Origin: UBA1366 sp047602575 | GTDB lineage: Bacteria > Bacillota > Clostridia > Oscillospirales > Ruminococcaceae | Direction of reading: 5' to 3' | Length of the DNA: 64,000 bases | Assembly: GCA_047602575.1 (NCBI GenBank) | Contig: JASGGY010000002.1 | Coordinates: forward strand, 1-64,000 | Shown: piece after piece, positions 8,253-17,299 of the stretch | Layout of the letters: every line of letters starts with the position of its first letter | Position numbering within the stretch: the stretch's first letter is position 1 | The notes under the pieces: generated by a model | Database searches by the model: none | The model's input: the letters and a program-made list of their open reading frames with translations, nothing else | What the model was told of the DNA's origin: nothing | Position numbers and translations under genes: made by a program

Positions 8253-9836
8253 TTATTCGCGGTAATCCGATGCGTAGATTTCGCCGTCGTTGACATTGAT
8301 ATAAAGGGTAATCGGACCTAGAACAGCATCATCGCTGGTTTTAAATGAGATGCGGTAAAAATCCTTGCCGTCCAGGCTGGTGTGGCCGCCCAGCATACAT
8401 TTATCGGGCGTTGCGTCATAATGCCAGATGGACACATCGGGATTGGCTAGGTCAACGGTGGTATCCTTGGAGGTGTTCGCTTCGACATAGCTGCGCGCGG
8501 TTTGAATCGCAGCTTCTTTTGTTACCGGATAAGTGAGGGCGATGTCGGTGTCCTTGGGCGCAACTATCATTCTTACCAGCTGGACGAACGTGTCGTCGGT
8601 GAAGCCGGTTGCTGTTAGATTGTACTGATCGTCGCCGATCATAAACACTGCATCAAAGCTCGTGTCGTCTTTGTATTTGTAGAGCATGACATTTGTATCG
8701 CCGATGCGTGTGGTTTTAGTAGCAAGAGATGCGTTATTGGTAAGGAAGTATTCAAGCGGCGTATCCCGCAAAATGACTAACGAAAAGCCGCGATCCGCTT
8801 CCTGATGGCTCAGTATTCCTTGCATAGCATTATCATTGGTGAAAGTGGAGTCATCGGGGGTTGGATTGTAAAATTCAGGATACTCATATGCGAATTCGCA
8901 AATCGGCATCCACAGCGCTAAATTGCCCAACTCGAACTGCTCGGTCATCTCATCAATGCCTGTGAAGCGCTCCCCACTACCCATCTCGGGCAAGTTGATT
9001 TTTCCGTGATTGAAAATCGGGGTGATTGTGTCGTCTGTGGTTGGGTCGTTGGTGGATATTTCAATCGGATTATCCATCACCAGCGCACTGTCTTTTATCG
9101 CAAGCGTACCCAACGAGCAGGATCCGTCTCCCGAACCATACGGCACACTAGTAACAGTCAGCATATTCTCGTTTTTCGTCATCAAACCATAATTAACTAT
9201 TCCAGGCGAAGCCAGTTCATATTGCTTTCCGGCAGCATAATCATAAACATCAATTGCTGTGACTGCATGATCAAAGACTTCAGTTGTGTATGCCTCTGGA
9301 TTGATATCCGCAGCCGAGCAAAATTCGGGCTTTCCGTCGCCGGTCAGATCAGTCAGGTACACATTCCATATCGTTGTTGCGCTGTACAGCTCCGTCCGGA
9401 CGCCGTCCTTCACTGCGCTGACAGAAGTTCCGGTAAATTCAAAGGTCACGTCCGGGAATTCCGCTATCGTCAGCGTCATGGTTTCCGGCGGAATGGGATT
9501 GTCGTTTCCGTTGCCTTTAAAATCATACCATGTCTTCACGCTCGCCGCCGCCCCGCTGTTTTGCGATGTGGATGGCCCGCCGTTTTGCGTCGCCGCGGAA
9601 TCGGCAGTCTGCGGCGCGTTGCGATCCAACCCGTTGAGCGCAACCCCCGTTCCCACGACTACCGCCGCGCAAGCCGCAACCGCAAGCACCCGCGTCCATA
9701 CAATGCCCCTGCCCGCGCCGTCGTCCTGCGCAAGCTCGGTTTCGCCGGGAACAGCATCCCGAACTTTTTCCCATACCGAGGGAACGGGAATCCTTACGTC
9801 CGCGCGTACCCGATCAAATACTTCTTTTTTCTGCAT
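8253..9836 (-). CDS. Membrane anti-sigma factor with large extracytoplasmic domain
   Basis: The start (ATG, preceded by AGGAGTAG) lies inside the 3' end of the ECF sigma gene, with 23 bases of overlap, so the two are translationally coupled. Residues 1-45 are cytoplasmic and charged (FDRVRADVRIPVPSVWEKVR), the position used by anti-sigma factors to bind sigma. One membrane helix follows (VLAVAACAAVVVGTGVAL, about 50-67), then a Ser/Thr/Gln/Asn-rich linker. About 430 residues lie outside the cell, including an acidic repeat-like region and a C-terminal part (AAIQTARSYVEANTSKD ... LYINVNDGEIYASDYRE) that resembles a PepSY-like fold. No zinc HxxxCxxC anti-sigma motif is seen. The signal sensed is unknown. 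The role as anti-sigma factor is inferred from topology and gene order. Confidence 0.7.
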   Translation of the reverse strand: MQKKEVFDRVRADVRIPVPSVWEKVRDAVPGETELAQDDGAGRGIVWTRVLAVAACAAVVVGTGVALNGLDRNAPQTADSAATQNGGPSTSQNSGAAASVKTWYDFKGNGNDNPIPPETMTLTIAEFPDVTFEFTGTSVSAVKDGVRTELYSATTIWNVYLTDLTGDGKPEFCSAADINPEAYTTEVFDHAVTAIDVYDYAAGKQYELASPGIVNYGLMTKNENMLTVTSVPYGSGDGSCSLGTLAIKDSALVMDNPIEISTNDPTTDDTITPIFNHGKINLPEMGSGERFTGIDEMTEQFELGNLALWMPICEFAYEYPEFYNPTPDDSTFTNDNAMQGILSHQEADRGFSLVILRDTPLEYFLTNNASLATKTTRIGDTNVMLYKYKDDTSFDAVFMIGDDQYNLTATGFTDDTFVQLVRMIVAPKDTDIALTYPVTKEAAIQTARSYVEANTSKDTTVDLANPDVSIWHYDATPDKCMLGGHTSLDGKDFYRISFKTSDDAVLGPITLYINVNDGEIYASDYRE

Positions 9837-10389
9837 TGAAAACTACTCCTTTTCCGTCATAAAATTTCCGCAGCTTTTTAACCGCGTACCCATAGCTCGA
9901 TCGCACTTTTATGTAGTTGTACCCCAACAACCGTGCAATTTCGGTTTGTTTGAATCCGCCGAATACCGCAAGCAGTATGATTTCGCGCTCTGTGCCCGTT
10001 AAAACCTGCAAGCAGCCCACCGCGTCAAGCGCGCCGGTGATGCGTTCCTCCGTCGCTTCTGCCGCGGGCAGCGTGTCAAGCGCGTCACTGCCCATACTGT
10101 GTCCCCTGCGCGCCAGTGCGTCCATGCACACATTCCGCGCCACGGTGAACAGCCACGCAGATGGATTTGAGCCGGCACGATAGGTTTTCACCGATGCCAT
10201 GATGCGCAAAAAAGTGTCCTGCAACGCGTCCTCCGCTTGCGTTTCGTTGCGCAGTACCGACAGCGCAAACAGGTAGAGCGGCTTTTTCGTGCCTGTGTAC
10301 AAGTCCGCCCAAGCCGTGCGGTCACCGTCTGCTGCTTTGGTTAAAAGAATGTCAAGCTGTTGCTTATTTTGGATTAATCCGTTGTCCAA
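9814..10389 (-). CDS. ECF-type RNA polymerase sigma factor
   Basis: A 191-residue sigma-70-family protein of the extracytoplasmic-function class. Region 2 is at about residues 25-95 (WADLYTGTKKPLYLFALSVL, then EDALQDTFLRIM and SAWLFTVARNVCMDALARR). Region 4 is at about 125-180 (LTGTEREIILLAVFGGFKQT, then EIARLLGYNYIKVRSSYGYA). The start is TTG at 10387-10389 with a GGGGGTG site upstream. It overlaps the membrane anti-sigma gene downstream and presumably redirects polymerase to envelope-stress or surface genes when released. Target promoters were not identified. Confidence 0.9.
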   Translation of the reverse strand: MDNGLIQNKQQLDILLTKAADGDRTAWADLYTGTKKPLYLFALSVLRNETQAEDALQDTFLRIMASVKTYRAGSNPSAWLFTVARNVCMDALARRGHSMGSDALDTLPAAEATEERITGALDAVGCLQVLTGTEREIILLAVFGGFKQTEIARLLGYNYIKVRSSYGYAVKKLRKFYDGKGVVFNAEKRSI

Positions 10390-10424
10390 AGTTTCACCCC
10401 CGTTCTCTTTCTGTCTGTATAACC

Positions 10425-10463
10425 GAAAAATTCCCCCGAATGCGGAAAACGGAGGAATTTTTT
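10425..10463 (-). terminator. Terminator after the ABC exporter genes
   Basis: AAAAATTCC and GGAATTTTTT arms with C/G-rich inner pairing form a hairpin with U-rich ends on both strands. It lies between the exporter stop and the sigma gene start. Confidence 0.75.
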
Positions 10464-10475
10464 ATTCAATATTTT

Positions 10476-12365
10476 TTACGACACGCGGTCAAACTGGGAA
10501 TTATACAGCTCGCAGTAGAAGCCGCCCTGCGCCATCAGCTCGTCATGGCTGCCAAGCTCGATGATGTCGCCGTCCTTCATCACCAGAATCAGATCCGCGT
10601 CGCGGATGGTGGAAAGCCTGTGCGCAATGACAAAGCTTGTGCGTCCGCGCAGGAGGTTATCCATGGCTTTCTGGATGCGGATTTCGGTACGGGTATCGAC
10701 GGATGACGTTGCCTCGTCGAGGATCATAATCTTGTTTTGTGCCAGAATCGCCCGCGCGATGGTGAGCAGCTGTTTCTGCCCTTGTGAAACATTCGTCGCG
10801 TCTTCGTTCAGCTCCATCTCGTAGCCGCCGGGCAGGGTCTTGATGAAGTTGTGAACATGGGCGGATTTCGCGGCGGCGATGACTTCCTCATCGGTTGCGT
10901 CAAGCCTGCCGTAGCGGATGTTTTCCATAATCGTACCCTTAAACAGCCAGGTGTCCTGCAGCACCATGCCGAATAGCTTGCGCACCTCGCCGCGGTCAAA
11001 GCCCGCCATGTCGCAGCCGTCCACCTTGATTGCGCCGCTGTTTAAGTCGTAGAACCGCATCAGCAGCTTGACAATCGTGGTCTTGCCAGCACCCGTCGGA
11101 CCGACGATGGCGACTTTCTGTCCTTCTTTGACATGGGCGGAGAAATCGTTGATGATGATCTTCTCCGGATCATAGCCGAAGTGAACATGCTCGAATTCCA
11201 CGCTGCCCGCAAGCGTCTTGACATCGGCAACCTTTGCGCGCGCGGCAATGGCTTTTGTTCCGTCGGCAAGCGTTGTGACGCCCAGACCGCTTTCCTCCTC
11301 CTCGCCCAAGAACTCAAAAATGCGTTCTGCGGCGGCAGCGGTGGACTGGAGCATACCCGCAACCTGTGCGATCTGCTGTACGGGCTGGGTGAACTGACGG
11401 ATATACTGAATAAACGCCGTAATGTCGCCGACTGCGATGCTTCCCTTTGCGGCGAAAAACGCGCCGGAGAGGGTGATCGCCACATAGCCGAGGTTTCCGA
11501 CGAACATCATAATCGGCATCATCATGCCGGACAGGAACTGAGATTTCCACGCCGATTGGTACAAAACGGTGTTGGCGGTATCAAATTCGCCCGACACGGC
11601 GGCTTCGCGGTTAAACGCCTTGACGACGTTGTGTCCGCTGTATACCTCCTCGACTTGCCCGTTGACGTGGCCGAGGTATTCCTGCTGGGCGCTGAAATGC
11701 TTCTGCGATTTCTTAATGACAAACGACAGCAGCACCGCCGAAACCGGCAGCATCAGCAGCGCGATCAGCGTCATCCAGACGTTGATGGAAAGCATCATGA
11801 TCAGCACACCGATGAGTGTTGCCACGCTGGTGACGATGGTGGTGACGCTTTGGTTCAGGCTCTGCGAAAGCGTGTCCACGTCGTTGGTCACGCGGGAGAG
11901 AATCTCGCCGTGGGTGCGCTTGTCGAAGAAATTCATCGGCAGCTTGTCGATTTTCTCCGAAAGCTCCCTGCGCATCCGGTAGGCGACCTTCTGGGAAATT
12001 CCCGTCATGATAAAGCCCTGGATAAACGACAGCAACGCGGAGACGACGTACAGTCCCATCGCCAGAATAATCAGATTGCGGATGGCGGTGAAATCGATCG
12101 ACCCGCCCATCAGCCCTTTTGCGAGTTTGGTGATGATTTTACCGGTCAGCTTCGGTCCGTAAATGGTGAACACGGTACTTGCCGCGGCGAAAATCACAAC
12201 CGCGATCACGCCGGCGCGGAAATCCGCGATGTAACGGATGAGTTTTTTCATTGAGCCTTTAAAGTCGTGCGCTTTTTCCGCGCCGAGGAGGGAACCCATC
12301 GGACCGCCTGCGCCGGGACCGTGACGTCTGGGACCGTGGTGCTTTCTTTCGTTGGTATCAGGCAT
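10476..12365 (-). CDS. Heterodimeric ABC exporter subunit B (catalytic-site subunit)
   Basis: A half-transporter of the multidrug/lipid exporter type. The true start is the ATG at 12365, preceded by AGGAGGAA; it overlaps the stop of the upstream gene by eight bases. A Gly/His/Arg-rich N-terminus is followed by six membrane helices (about residues 45-320) and an ATPase domain. That domain has Walker A GPTGAGKTT, an altered signature VSQGQKQ in place of VSGGQ, Walker B IMILDEATSSVD with the catalytic Glu, and the switch His in VIAHRLS. With subunit A, which has an Asp in place of the catalytic Glu, this gives one normal and one degenerate nucleotide site, as in BmrCD, LmrCD and TM287/288. About 629 residues. 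Substrate unknown; drug or lipid export is the family expectation. Confidence 0.9.
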   Translation of the reverse strand: MPDTNERKHHGPRRHGPGAGGPMGSLLGAEKAHDFKGSMKKLIRYIADFRAGVIAVVIFAAASTVFTIYGPKLTGKIITKLAKGLMGGSIDFTAIRNLIILAMGLYVVSALLSFIQGFIMTGISQKVAYRMRRELSEKIDKLPMNFFDKRTHGEILSRVTNDVDTLSQSLNQSVTTIVTSVATLIGVLIMMLSINVWMTLIALLMLPVSAVLLSFVIKKSQKHFSAQQEYLGHVNGQVEEVYSGHNVVKAFNREAAVSGEFDTANTVLYQSAWKSQFLSGMMMPIMMFVGNLGYVAITLSGAFFAAKGSIAVGDITAFIQYIRQFTQPVQQIAQVAGMLQSTAAAAERIFEFLGEEEESGLGVTTLADGTKAIAARAKVADVKTLAGSVEFEHVHFGYDPEKIIINDFSAHVKEGQKVAIVGPTGAGKTTIVKLLMRFYDLNSGAIKVDGCDMAGFDRGEVRKLFGMVLQDTWLFKGTIMENIRYGRLDATDEEVIAAAKSAHVHNFIKTLPGGYEMELNEDATNVSQGQKQLLTIARAILAQNKIMILDEATSSVDTRTEIRIQKAMDNLLRGRTSFVIAHRLSTIRDADLILVMKDGDIIELGSHDELMAQGGFYCELYNSQFDRVS

Positions 12366-14553
12366 GGTTTGATTCCTCCTTTTCCGCGGACTTTTTGAAT
12401 TTCGCGATTTCATCCTCAGAAAGCTGGCTTCTGACGATCTGCTGGTATACCTCGCAGCTGTCAAGCAGCTCCATATGCGTGCCGATGCCCTTGATTTCGC
12501 CGTCGTCAAGGACGATGATACGGTCTGCGTTTAAGATGGTGACGATTCGTTGCGCGACGATCAGCACGGTGCTTGCGCCCACATTTTCGCCGAGTGCCTT
12601 GCGCAGGGCGACATCCGTTTTATAGTCGAGCGCCGAGAAGCTGTCGTCGAAGATATAAACAGGGGGCTTTTTGGCAATCGCCCGTGCGATGGAAAGCCGC
12701 TGCTTCTGCCCACCGGACACGTTCGTGCCGCCCTGTGCGATTTCGCTTTCAAAGCCCTCCGGCTTTGCGGAAATAAACTCCGATGCCTGTGCGATTTCGG
12801 CGGATTTCTCAATCCATTCCTCCGGCGCGTCCTCGCCGCCGAAGCGCAGGTTCGAGCCGATGGTTCCGGAGAACAGCGTCGCCTTCTGCGGAACAAAGCC
12901 GATGCTCTCGCGCAGGGAAGCTTGTGTTCTGTCGCGGATATCCGTGCCGTCGATGGTGATTTTGCCTTCCGTCACATCATAAAAGCGCAGAATCAGGTGC
13001 GCAAGCGTAGACTTGCCGCAGCCCGTGCTGCCGATGATGGCGGTGGTTTTTCCCGGCTCTGCGGTAAAGCTGATGTTGCGCAGCACATCCTCGCTCGCGT
13101 TGGGATACCGGAAGCTTACGTTATCGAATTTCACCAGTCCCTTGGTGATTCCTGTGGATACTGCGTTGGGTCTGTCAAGAATTTCGGGTGCGGTGTCAAG
13201 CACCTCCGCGATGCGGTTTGCCGAAACAACCGAACGCGGCAGCATGACTGAAATCATCGTCAGCATCAGGAAAGACATGACAATCATCATCGAATACTGG
13301 ATGAACGCCATCATCTGTCCGACCTGCAGCGTTCCCGCATCGATTTTATGTCCGCCCACCCAGACAACCAGCAGCACCGTGCCGTTCATGATCAGCATCA
13401 TCAGCGGGAACATAAAGGTCATCACGCGGTTTGTGAACAAGGAAACGTCGGTTAAGTCGTTGTTTGCCTTATCAAAGCGCTTCTCCTCGAACTTGCCGCG
13501 TCCGAACGCGCGGATGACGGTCAGTCCGGTGAGAATCTCGCGCATGACAAGGTTGACGCGGTCAACAAGCGACTGCATTGCCTTGAATTTCGGCATCGCG
13601 ATTTTGATCAGAACGCCCACGATGACCAGCACCGCGCCCACGGCAATTCCGATGATCCAGGTCATGGAGGAATTCGTCGCCAGCACCTTGAGCATACCGC
13701 CGATGCCGAGAATCGGCGCGTAAGCCACCATGCGCAGCAAAAGCACAATGATCAGCTGCACCTGCTGGATGTCGTTGGTGCTGCGGGTGATGAGGCTGGC
13801 GGTGGAGAACTTGTCCATCTCGTTGTTTGAGAAGCTTACCACGCGCTTGAAAATCGCACCGCGCAGCTGCATACCGATTTTTGCGGAAACCTTTGCCGCA
13901 ATTAGTCCCACAACGATGGTGATTGCCATCATCGCCAGCGCCATGGCAAGCATTTTCGCGCCCGTGATGAACAGATACTGTTTTTGTACCGCGTCAATGT
14001 CAATGCCGAGGGTTTCATAATCCGCGGCGTTGATGGTAGCATACACCGTATCGGCGTAATTCTCAAGCTTGTCGCCGAACGAATCCTTGACATACTGCCG
14101 GATTTCCTGCGGCGTTTTCTTGCTCATGTCCTCCTGCGGCGCGGAAGCATTCGCATCGGGATGTGCGGATTGATACACAATTAAAAGGGGAATCTGCACC
14201 GCGTCGGACAGTGCCTGGGGATAGTCCTCGTCGGTGAGATAGTAATACTGCGCGCCCGCGGTTTCGGTTTTCACCGGATAACCTGCGTCGGATAAATCTG
14301 CGGTCTGCACGTAATACTGCGCGAGCGTTACCTTTTCGTTGTCGGTCATAAAAAACTGGATCGACTGATAGGTTTGCTGGGACATGATTTTCGGGACGGT
14401 GTCGGTGACACCGCTGGTGGTTATTCCCGTATCCACCAGCTTGGAGGTGTAGGTCGGCAATGCCAGATCGCAGAATGCCTGTGCAATCAGCAGCGCAACA
14501 ATCAGCAGCATCCACGGCACATACTTTTTCAGATAACGCAATACCTGACGCAT
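12358..14553 (-). CDS. Heterodimeric ABC exporter subunit A (degenerate-site subunit)
   Basis: The best start is the ATG at 14553 (MRQVLRYLKKYVPW) with GGGAAAGGAAG upstream; an in-frame start at 14634 adds 27 residues but lacks a comparable site. After the first membrane helix there is an extracellular insertion of roughly 160 residues before the second helix (LFITGAKMLAMALAMMAITI), similar to that known in BmrC-type subunits. The ATPase domain has Walker A GSTGCGKST and signature VSGGQKQ. Its Walker B is VYIFDDSFSALD, where Asp replaces the catalytic Glu; the switch position VAQR also lacks His. These are the hallmarks of the degenerate half of a heterodimer. About 731 residues. It is the first gene of a two-gene operon with its own promoter and palindromic operator candidate. 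Confidence 0.9.
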   Translation of the reverse strand: MRQVLRYLKKYVPWMLLIVALLIAQAFCDLALPTYTSKLVDTGITTSGVTDTVPKIMSQQTYQSIQFFMTDNEKVTLAQYYVQTADLSDAGYPVKTETAGAQYYYLTDEDYPQALSDAVQIPLLIVYQSAHPDANASAPQEDMSKKTPQEIRQYVKDSFGDKLENYADTVYATINAADYETLGIDIDAVQKQYLFITGAKMLAMALAMMAITIVVGLIAAKVSAKIGMQLRGAIFKRVVSFSNNEMDKFSTASLITRSTNDIQQVQLIIVLLLRMVAYAPILGIGGMLKVLATNSSMTWIIGIAVGAVLVIVGVLIKIAMPKFKAMQSLVDRVNLVMREILTGLTVIRAFGRGKFEEKRFDKANNDLTDVSLFTNRVMTFMFPLMMLIMNGTVLLVVWVGGHKIDAGTLQVGQMMAFIQYSMMIVMSFLMLTMISVMLPRSVVSANRIAEVLDTAPEILDRPNAVSTGITKGLVKFDNVSFRYPNASEDVLRNISFTAEPGKTTAIIGSTGCGKSTLAHLILRFYDVTEGKITIDGTDIRDRTQASLRESIGFVPQKATLFSGTIGSNLRFGGEDAPEEWIEKSAEIAQASEFISAKPEGFESEIAQGGTNVSGGQKQRLSIARAIAKKPPVYIFDDSFSALDYKTDVALRKALGENVGASTVLIVAQRIVTILNADRIIVLDDGEIKGIGTHMELLDSCEVYQQIVRSQLSEDEIAKFKKSAEKEESNHA

Positions 14554-14632
14554 TCGCAGCTTCCTTTCCCGGCGCGCCCATACGCGCCGCTTCCCGCGTG
14601 GGAAGTTCTTATAAAAAATTTGAATATCCCTC

Positions 14633-14661
14633 ATTATAGTACCGCGGCATTTTCTTGTGAA
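14633..14661 (-). promoter_or_regulatory. Promoter of the ABC exporter operon
   Basis: On the minus strand: TTCACA, 17 bases, TATAAT (-10 at 14633-14638, -35 at 14656-14661). Confidence 0.75.
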
Positions 14662-14695
14662 GTGACAATTGTCACAAACTGAAATTGTTACAATT
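14662..14695. promoter_or_regulatory. Twin palindromes abutting the exporter -35 box
   Basis: GTGACAATTGTCAC (14662-14675) is a perfect 14-base palindrome touching the -35 element. AATTGT-T-ACAATT (14683-14695) is a second one. Both share ACAATT/AATTGT half-sites, so they could bind the same dimeric regulator (MarR, TetR or GntR type). No regulator gene is adjacent. The remaining stretch to 14875 is AT-rich and empty. Confidence 0.6.
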
Positions 14696-14875
14696 CATTA
14701 ATACAGCCATGCACCGCGGCGTGGAGAATGCAGGCGGACGTTGTTCATTTTACCTGTTTTTGTCCGGACAATCAAGCATTATTTCTGAATTTTGGCGCGT
14801 GTTTTTGTGAATCCCGACGAAAAACGACGGTGCTGTTTACTTTGTGAAAAATATATCAGATTTATGCTTTTCTGC

Positions 14876-14904
14876 TTGACTTGAGGCGCCAAAAGTACTA
14901 TAAT
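14876..14904 (+). promoter_or_regulatory. Promoter of serC-serA
   Basis: TTGACT, 17 bases, TATAAT. The serC start lies about 50 bases downstream. Confidence 0.9.
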
Positions 14905-14952
14905 AGTTGTGTAATTTATTTTTCCAGAAAACATTTGATGGGGGTTTTTCTA

Positions 14953-16035
14953 ATGAGCAGAGTTTACAATTTCAGCGCCGGTCCGGCAATCCTGCCGGAG
15001 GAGGTTCTGCGCATCGCCGCGGACGAAATGCTTGAGTACGGCACGACCGGTCAGTCGGTGATGGAGATGTCCCACCGTTCCAAGGAATATCAGGCGATCA
15101 TCGACGCGTGCGAAGCACTCCTGCGTGAGGTGATGGGCATTCCGGAAAACTACAAGGTGCTGTTCTTACAGGGCGGTGCGTCGAGCCAGTTTGCGATGAT
15201 CCCGCTCAACCTGATGACCAAAAACGGCAAGGCGGACTATGTCCTCACCGGACAGTGGGCGACCAAGGCTTACAAAGAAGGTGCGCGTTACGGCGAAGCA
15301 AGAGTCGTCGCATCCTCAAAGGATAAGACCTTCTCCTATATTCCGGAGCTGACAAAGGATATGTTTGACCCGGAAGCGGATTACGTGCATATCTGCCAGA
15401 ACAATACCATCTACGGCACGAAGTTTGCCGCACTCCCCGATGTGGGCGATGTTCCGCTGGTTTCGGATATGTCCTCGTGCATCCTTTCCGAGCCGGTTGA
15501 TGTGTCGAAATTCGGCTTGATTTATGCCGGCGCACAGAAAAACATGGGACCTGCGGGCTTGACGGTTGTCATCATCCGCGAAGACCTCATCGGCAACGCA
15601 AAGGACTTCACACCGACCATGTTCAATTACCAGACACATTCCGAAAACGGCTCGATGTTCAACACCCCGCCGACCTATGGCATCTACATCCTGAAGCTTG
15701 TGCTGGATTGGGTGAAGGCAAAGGGCGGCTTGACCGCGATGAAGGAACTCAACGAGAAGAAAGCCGCCGTGCTGTATGATTTCCTTGACAACTCCAAGCT
15801 GTTCAAGGCGACGGTGTTCGGTGACGCGCGTTCGCTGATGAACATTCCCTTTGTCACGGGCAGCGACGAGCTCGATGCGAAATTTGTCACCGAAGCGAAA
15901 AAAGCCGGCTTCATCAACCTCAAGGGGCACCGCTCCGTGGGCGGTATGCGCGCTTCCATTTACAATGCAATGCCGGCAGAGGGCGTTGAGAAGCTGGTTG
16001 CGTTCATGAAGAAGTTTGAGGAAGAAAACGCGTAG
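14953..16035 (+). CDS. serC: Phosphoserine aminotransferase
   Basis: A PLP enzyme that converts 3-phosphohydroxypyruvate and glutamate to phosphoserine and 2-oxoglutarate (serine pathway; it can also act in pyridoxal phosphate synthesis). The start gives MSRVYNFSAGPAILPEEVL, the characteristic SerC N-terminus, after GATGGGGG. The PLP-binding Lys is in YAGAQKNMGPAG (about residue 197). Other family motifs are LFLQGGASSQFAMIP and the C-terminal GHRSVGGMRASIYNA. 360 residues, the normal length. It is followed 32 bases later by serA, so the two steps are co-transcribed. No serB is nearby. Confidence 0.97.
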   Translation: MSRVYNFSAGPAILPEEVLRIAADEMLEYGTTGQSVMEMSHRSKEYQAIIDACEALLREVMGIPENYKVLFLQGGASSQFAMIPLNLMTKNGKADYVLTGQWATKAYKEGARYGEARVVASSKDKTFSYIPELTKDMFDPEADYVHICQNNTIYGTKFAALPDVGDVPLVSDMSSCILSEPVDVSKFGLIYAGAQKNMGPAGLTVVIIREDLIGNAKDFTPTMFNYQTHSENGSMFNTPPTYGIYILKLVLDWVKAKGGLTAMKELNEKKAAVLYDFLDNSKLFKATVFGDARSLMNIPFVTGSDELDAKFVTEAKKAGFINLKGHRSVGGMRASIYNAMPAEGVEKLVAFMKKFEEENA

Positions 16036-16067
16036 GTTCAAATTTACACCGGAAAGGAATTATACCA

Positions 16068-17222
16068 ATGTATACAATCAAAACCTTAAATAAAATTGCC
16101 GCCATCGGCACGGACAATTTCGACGCGGCAAACTATACCATCTCCGACACCGCCGCAAACGCGGACGCCGTGCTGGTGCGTTCGGCTTCCATGCTTGATG
16201 CGGAATTCAACCCCGAACTGATCGCCATCGCGCGCGCGGGTGCTGGCGTGAACAACATCCCCGTTGAGCGCTGCAGCGAAGCGGGTATCTGCGTGTTCAA
16301 TACCCCCGGCGCAAACGCAAATGCCGTAAAAGAGCTTGCCGTAGCGGGTCTGCTGATGGCATCGCGGCGCATTCCCGACGCCATTGACTGGGCAAAAACC
16401 CTCAAGGGCAAGGGCGCTGAGGTCGGCAAGCTGGTCGAAAAAGGAAAGGGCGACTTTGTGGGTCCTGAAATTGCTGGCAAAACCCTCGGTCTGGTCGGAC
16501 TCGGCGCAATCGGCGGAAAAATCGCCAACGCCGCCATCGCACTCGGCATGAAGGTTATCGGCTTTGACCCGTTCCTGTCGGTTTCCTCGGCGCTGCACAT
16601 TGATCCGGCGGTCAAGGTCACGGCAAACAAGAACGAGCTTTACGCCAATGCGGATTACCTTTCGCTCCACCTGCCTTATAACAAGGAAACCAAGGAAAGC
16701 ATCAACGCCGACACGTTTGCCCTCATGAAAGACGGCGTGCGGATTCTCAACTTCGCGCGCGGCGAGCTGGTCAACGATGCCGATATGCTCAATGCCCTTG
16801 AGAGCGGAAAAATCGCGCGCTATGTGACGGATTTCCCCACGGACGAACTCATCGGTGCAAAGAACGTCATCGCCATCCCGCACTTAGGCGCTTCCACACC
16901 CGAGAGCGAGGACAACTGCGCGTATATGGCGGCGATTCAGCTGATTGACTATATCGAAAACGGCAACATCACCAACTCCGTGAATCTGCCCAACGCGTCC
17001 CTGCCAAAAACCGGCGACGTGCTGATCTGCGTGATTCACAAGAATGTGCCCGCGACGATTTCGCAGATCACTTCTGCCATCAGCGACAGCGGCGCGAACA
17101 TCGAGAATCTGGTCAACAAGTCCAGCAAGGAATGGGCTTACACCATGCTCGACGTAACCGGAACACCGGATATCTCCAAAATCGAAAGCATCCCCGGCAT
17201 TGTCAGGGTGCGGGCGCTTTAA
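16068..17222 (+). CDS. serA: D-3-phosphoglycerate dehydrogenase
   Basis: Catalyses the first committed step of serine synthesis, oxidising 3-phosphoglycerate with NAD. It has the NAD-binding Rossmann motif GLVGLGAIGGKIANA (about residues 143-157), the catalytic Arg in LNFARGEL and His in AIPHLGAST. A C-terminal ACT domain (about 315-384, from VLICVIHKNVPATISQITSA) normally binds serine for feedback control. This is the shorter SerA type without the extra intervening domain of longer bacterial forms. Start ATG follows GGAAAGGA. It is the second gene of serC-serA and is closed by a strong terminator. Confidence 0.96.
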   Translation: MYTIKTLNKIAAIGTDNFDAANYTISDTAANADAVLVRSASMLDAEFNPELIAIARAGAGVNNIPVERCSEAGICVFNTPGANANAVKELAVAGLLMASRRIPDAIDWAKTLKGKGAEVGKLVEKGKGDFVGPEIAGKTLGLVGLGAIGGKIANAAIALGMKVIGFDPFLSVSSALHIDPAVKVTANKNELYANADYLSLHLPYNKETKESINADTFALMKDGVRILNFARGELVNDADMLNALESGKIARYVTDFPTDELIGAKNVIAIPHLGASTPESEDNCAYMAAIQLIDYIENGNITNSVNLPNASLPKTGDVLICVIHKNVPATISQITSAISDSGANIENLVNKSSKEWAYTMLDVTGTPDISKIESIPGIVRVRAL

Positions 17223-17230
17223 TCAACGAA

Positions 17231-17279
17231 CAAAAAAACGGGCGTGTTTGCGGGCTTTCCGCGGACACGTCCGTTTTTA
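17231..17279 (+). terminator. Intrinsic terminator of serC-serA
   Basis: ACGGGCGTGT..GCGG and CCGC..ACACGTCCGT form a long stem followed by TTTTT. Confidence 0.9.
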
Positions 17280-17299
17280 TAATTGGTAACAAAGCAATG

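Noticed and set aside
11133..12254. 373-residue plus-strand open frame
   Set aside because: Antisense to the ABC exporter subunit B; His/Asp-rich shadow composition.
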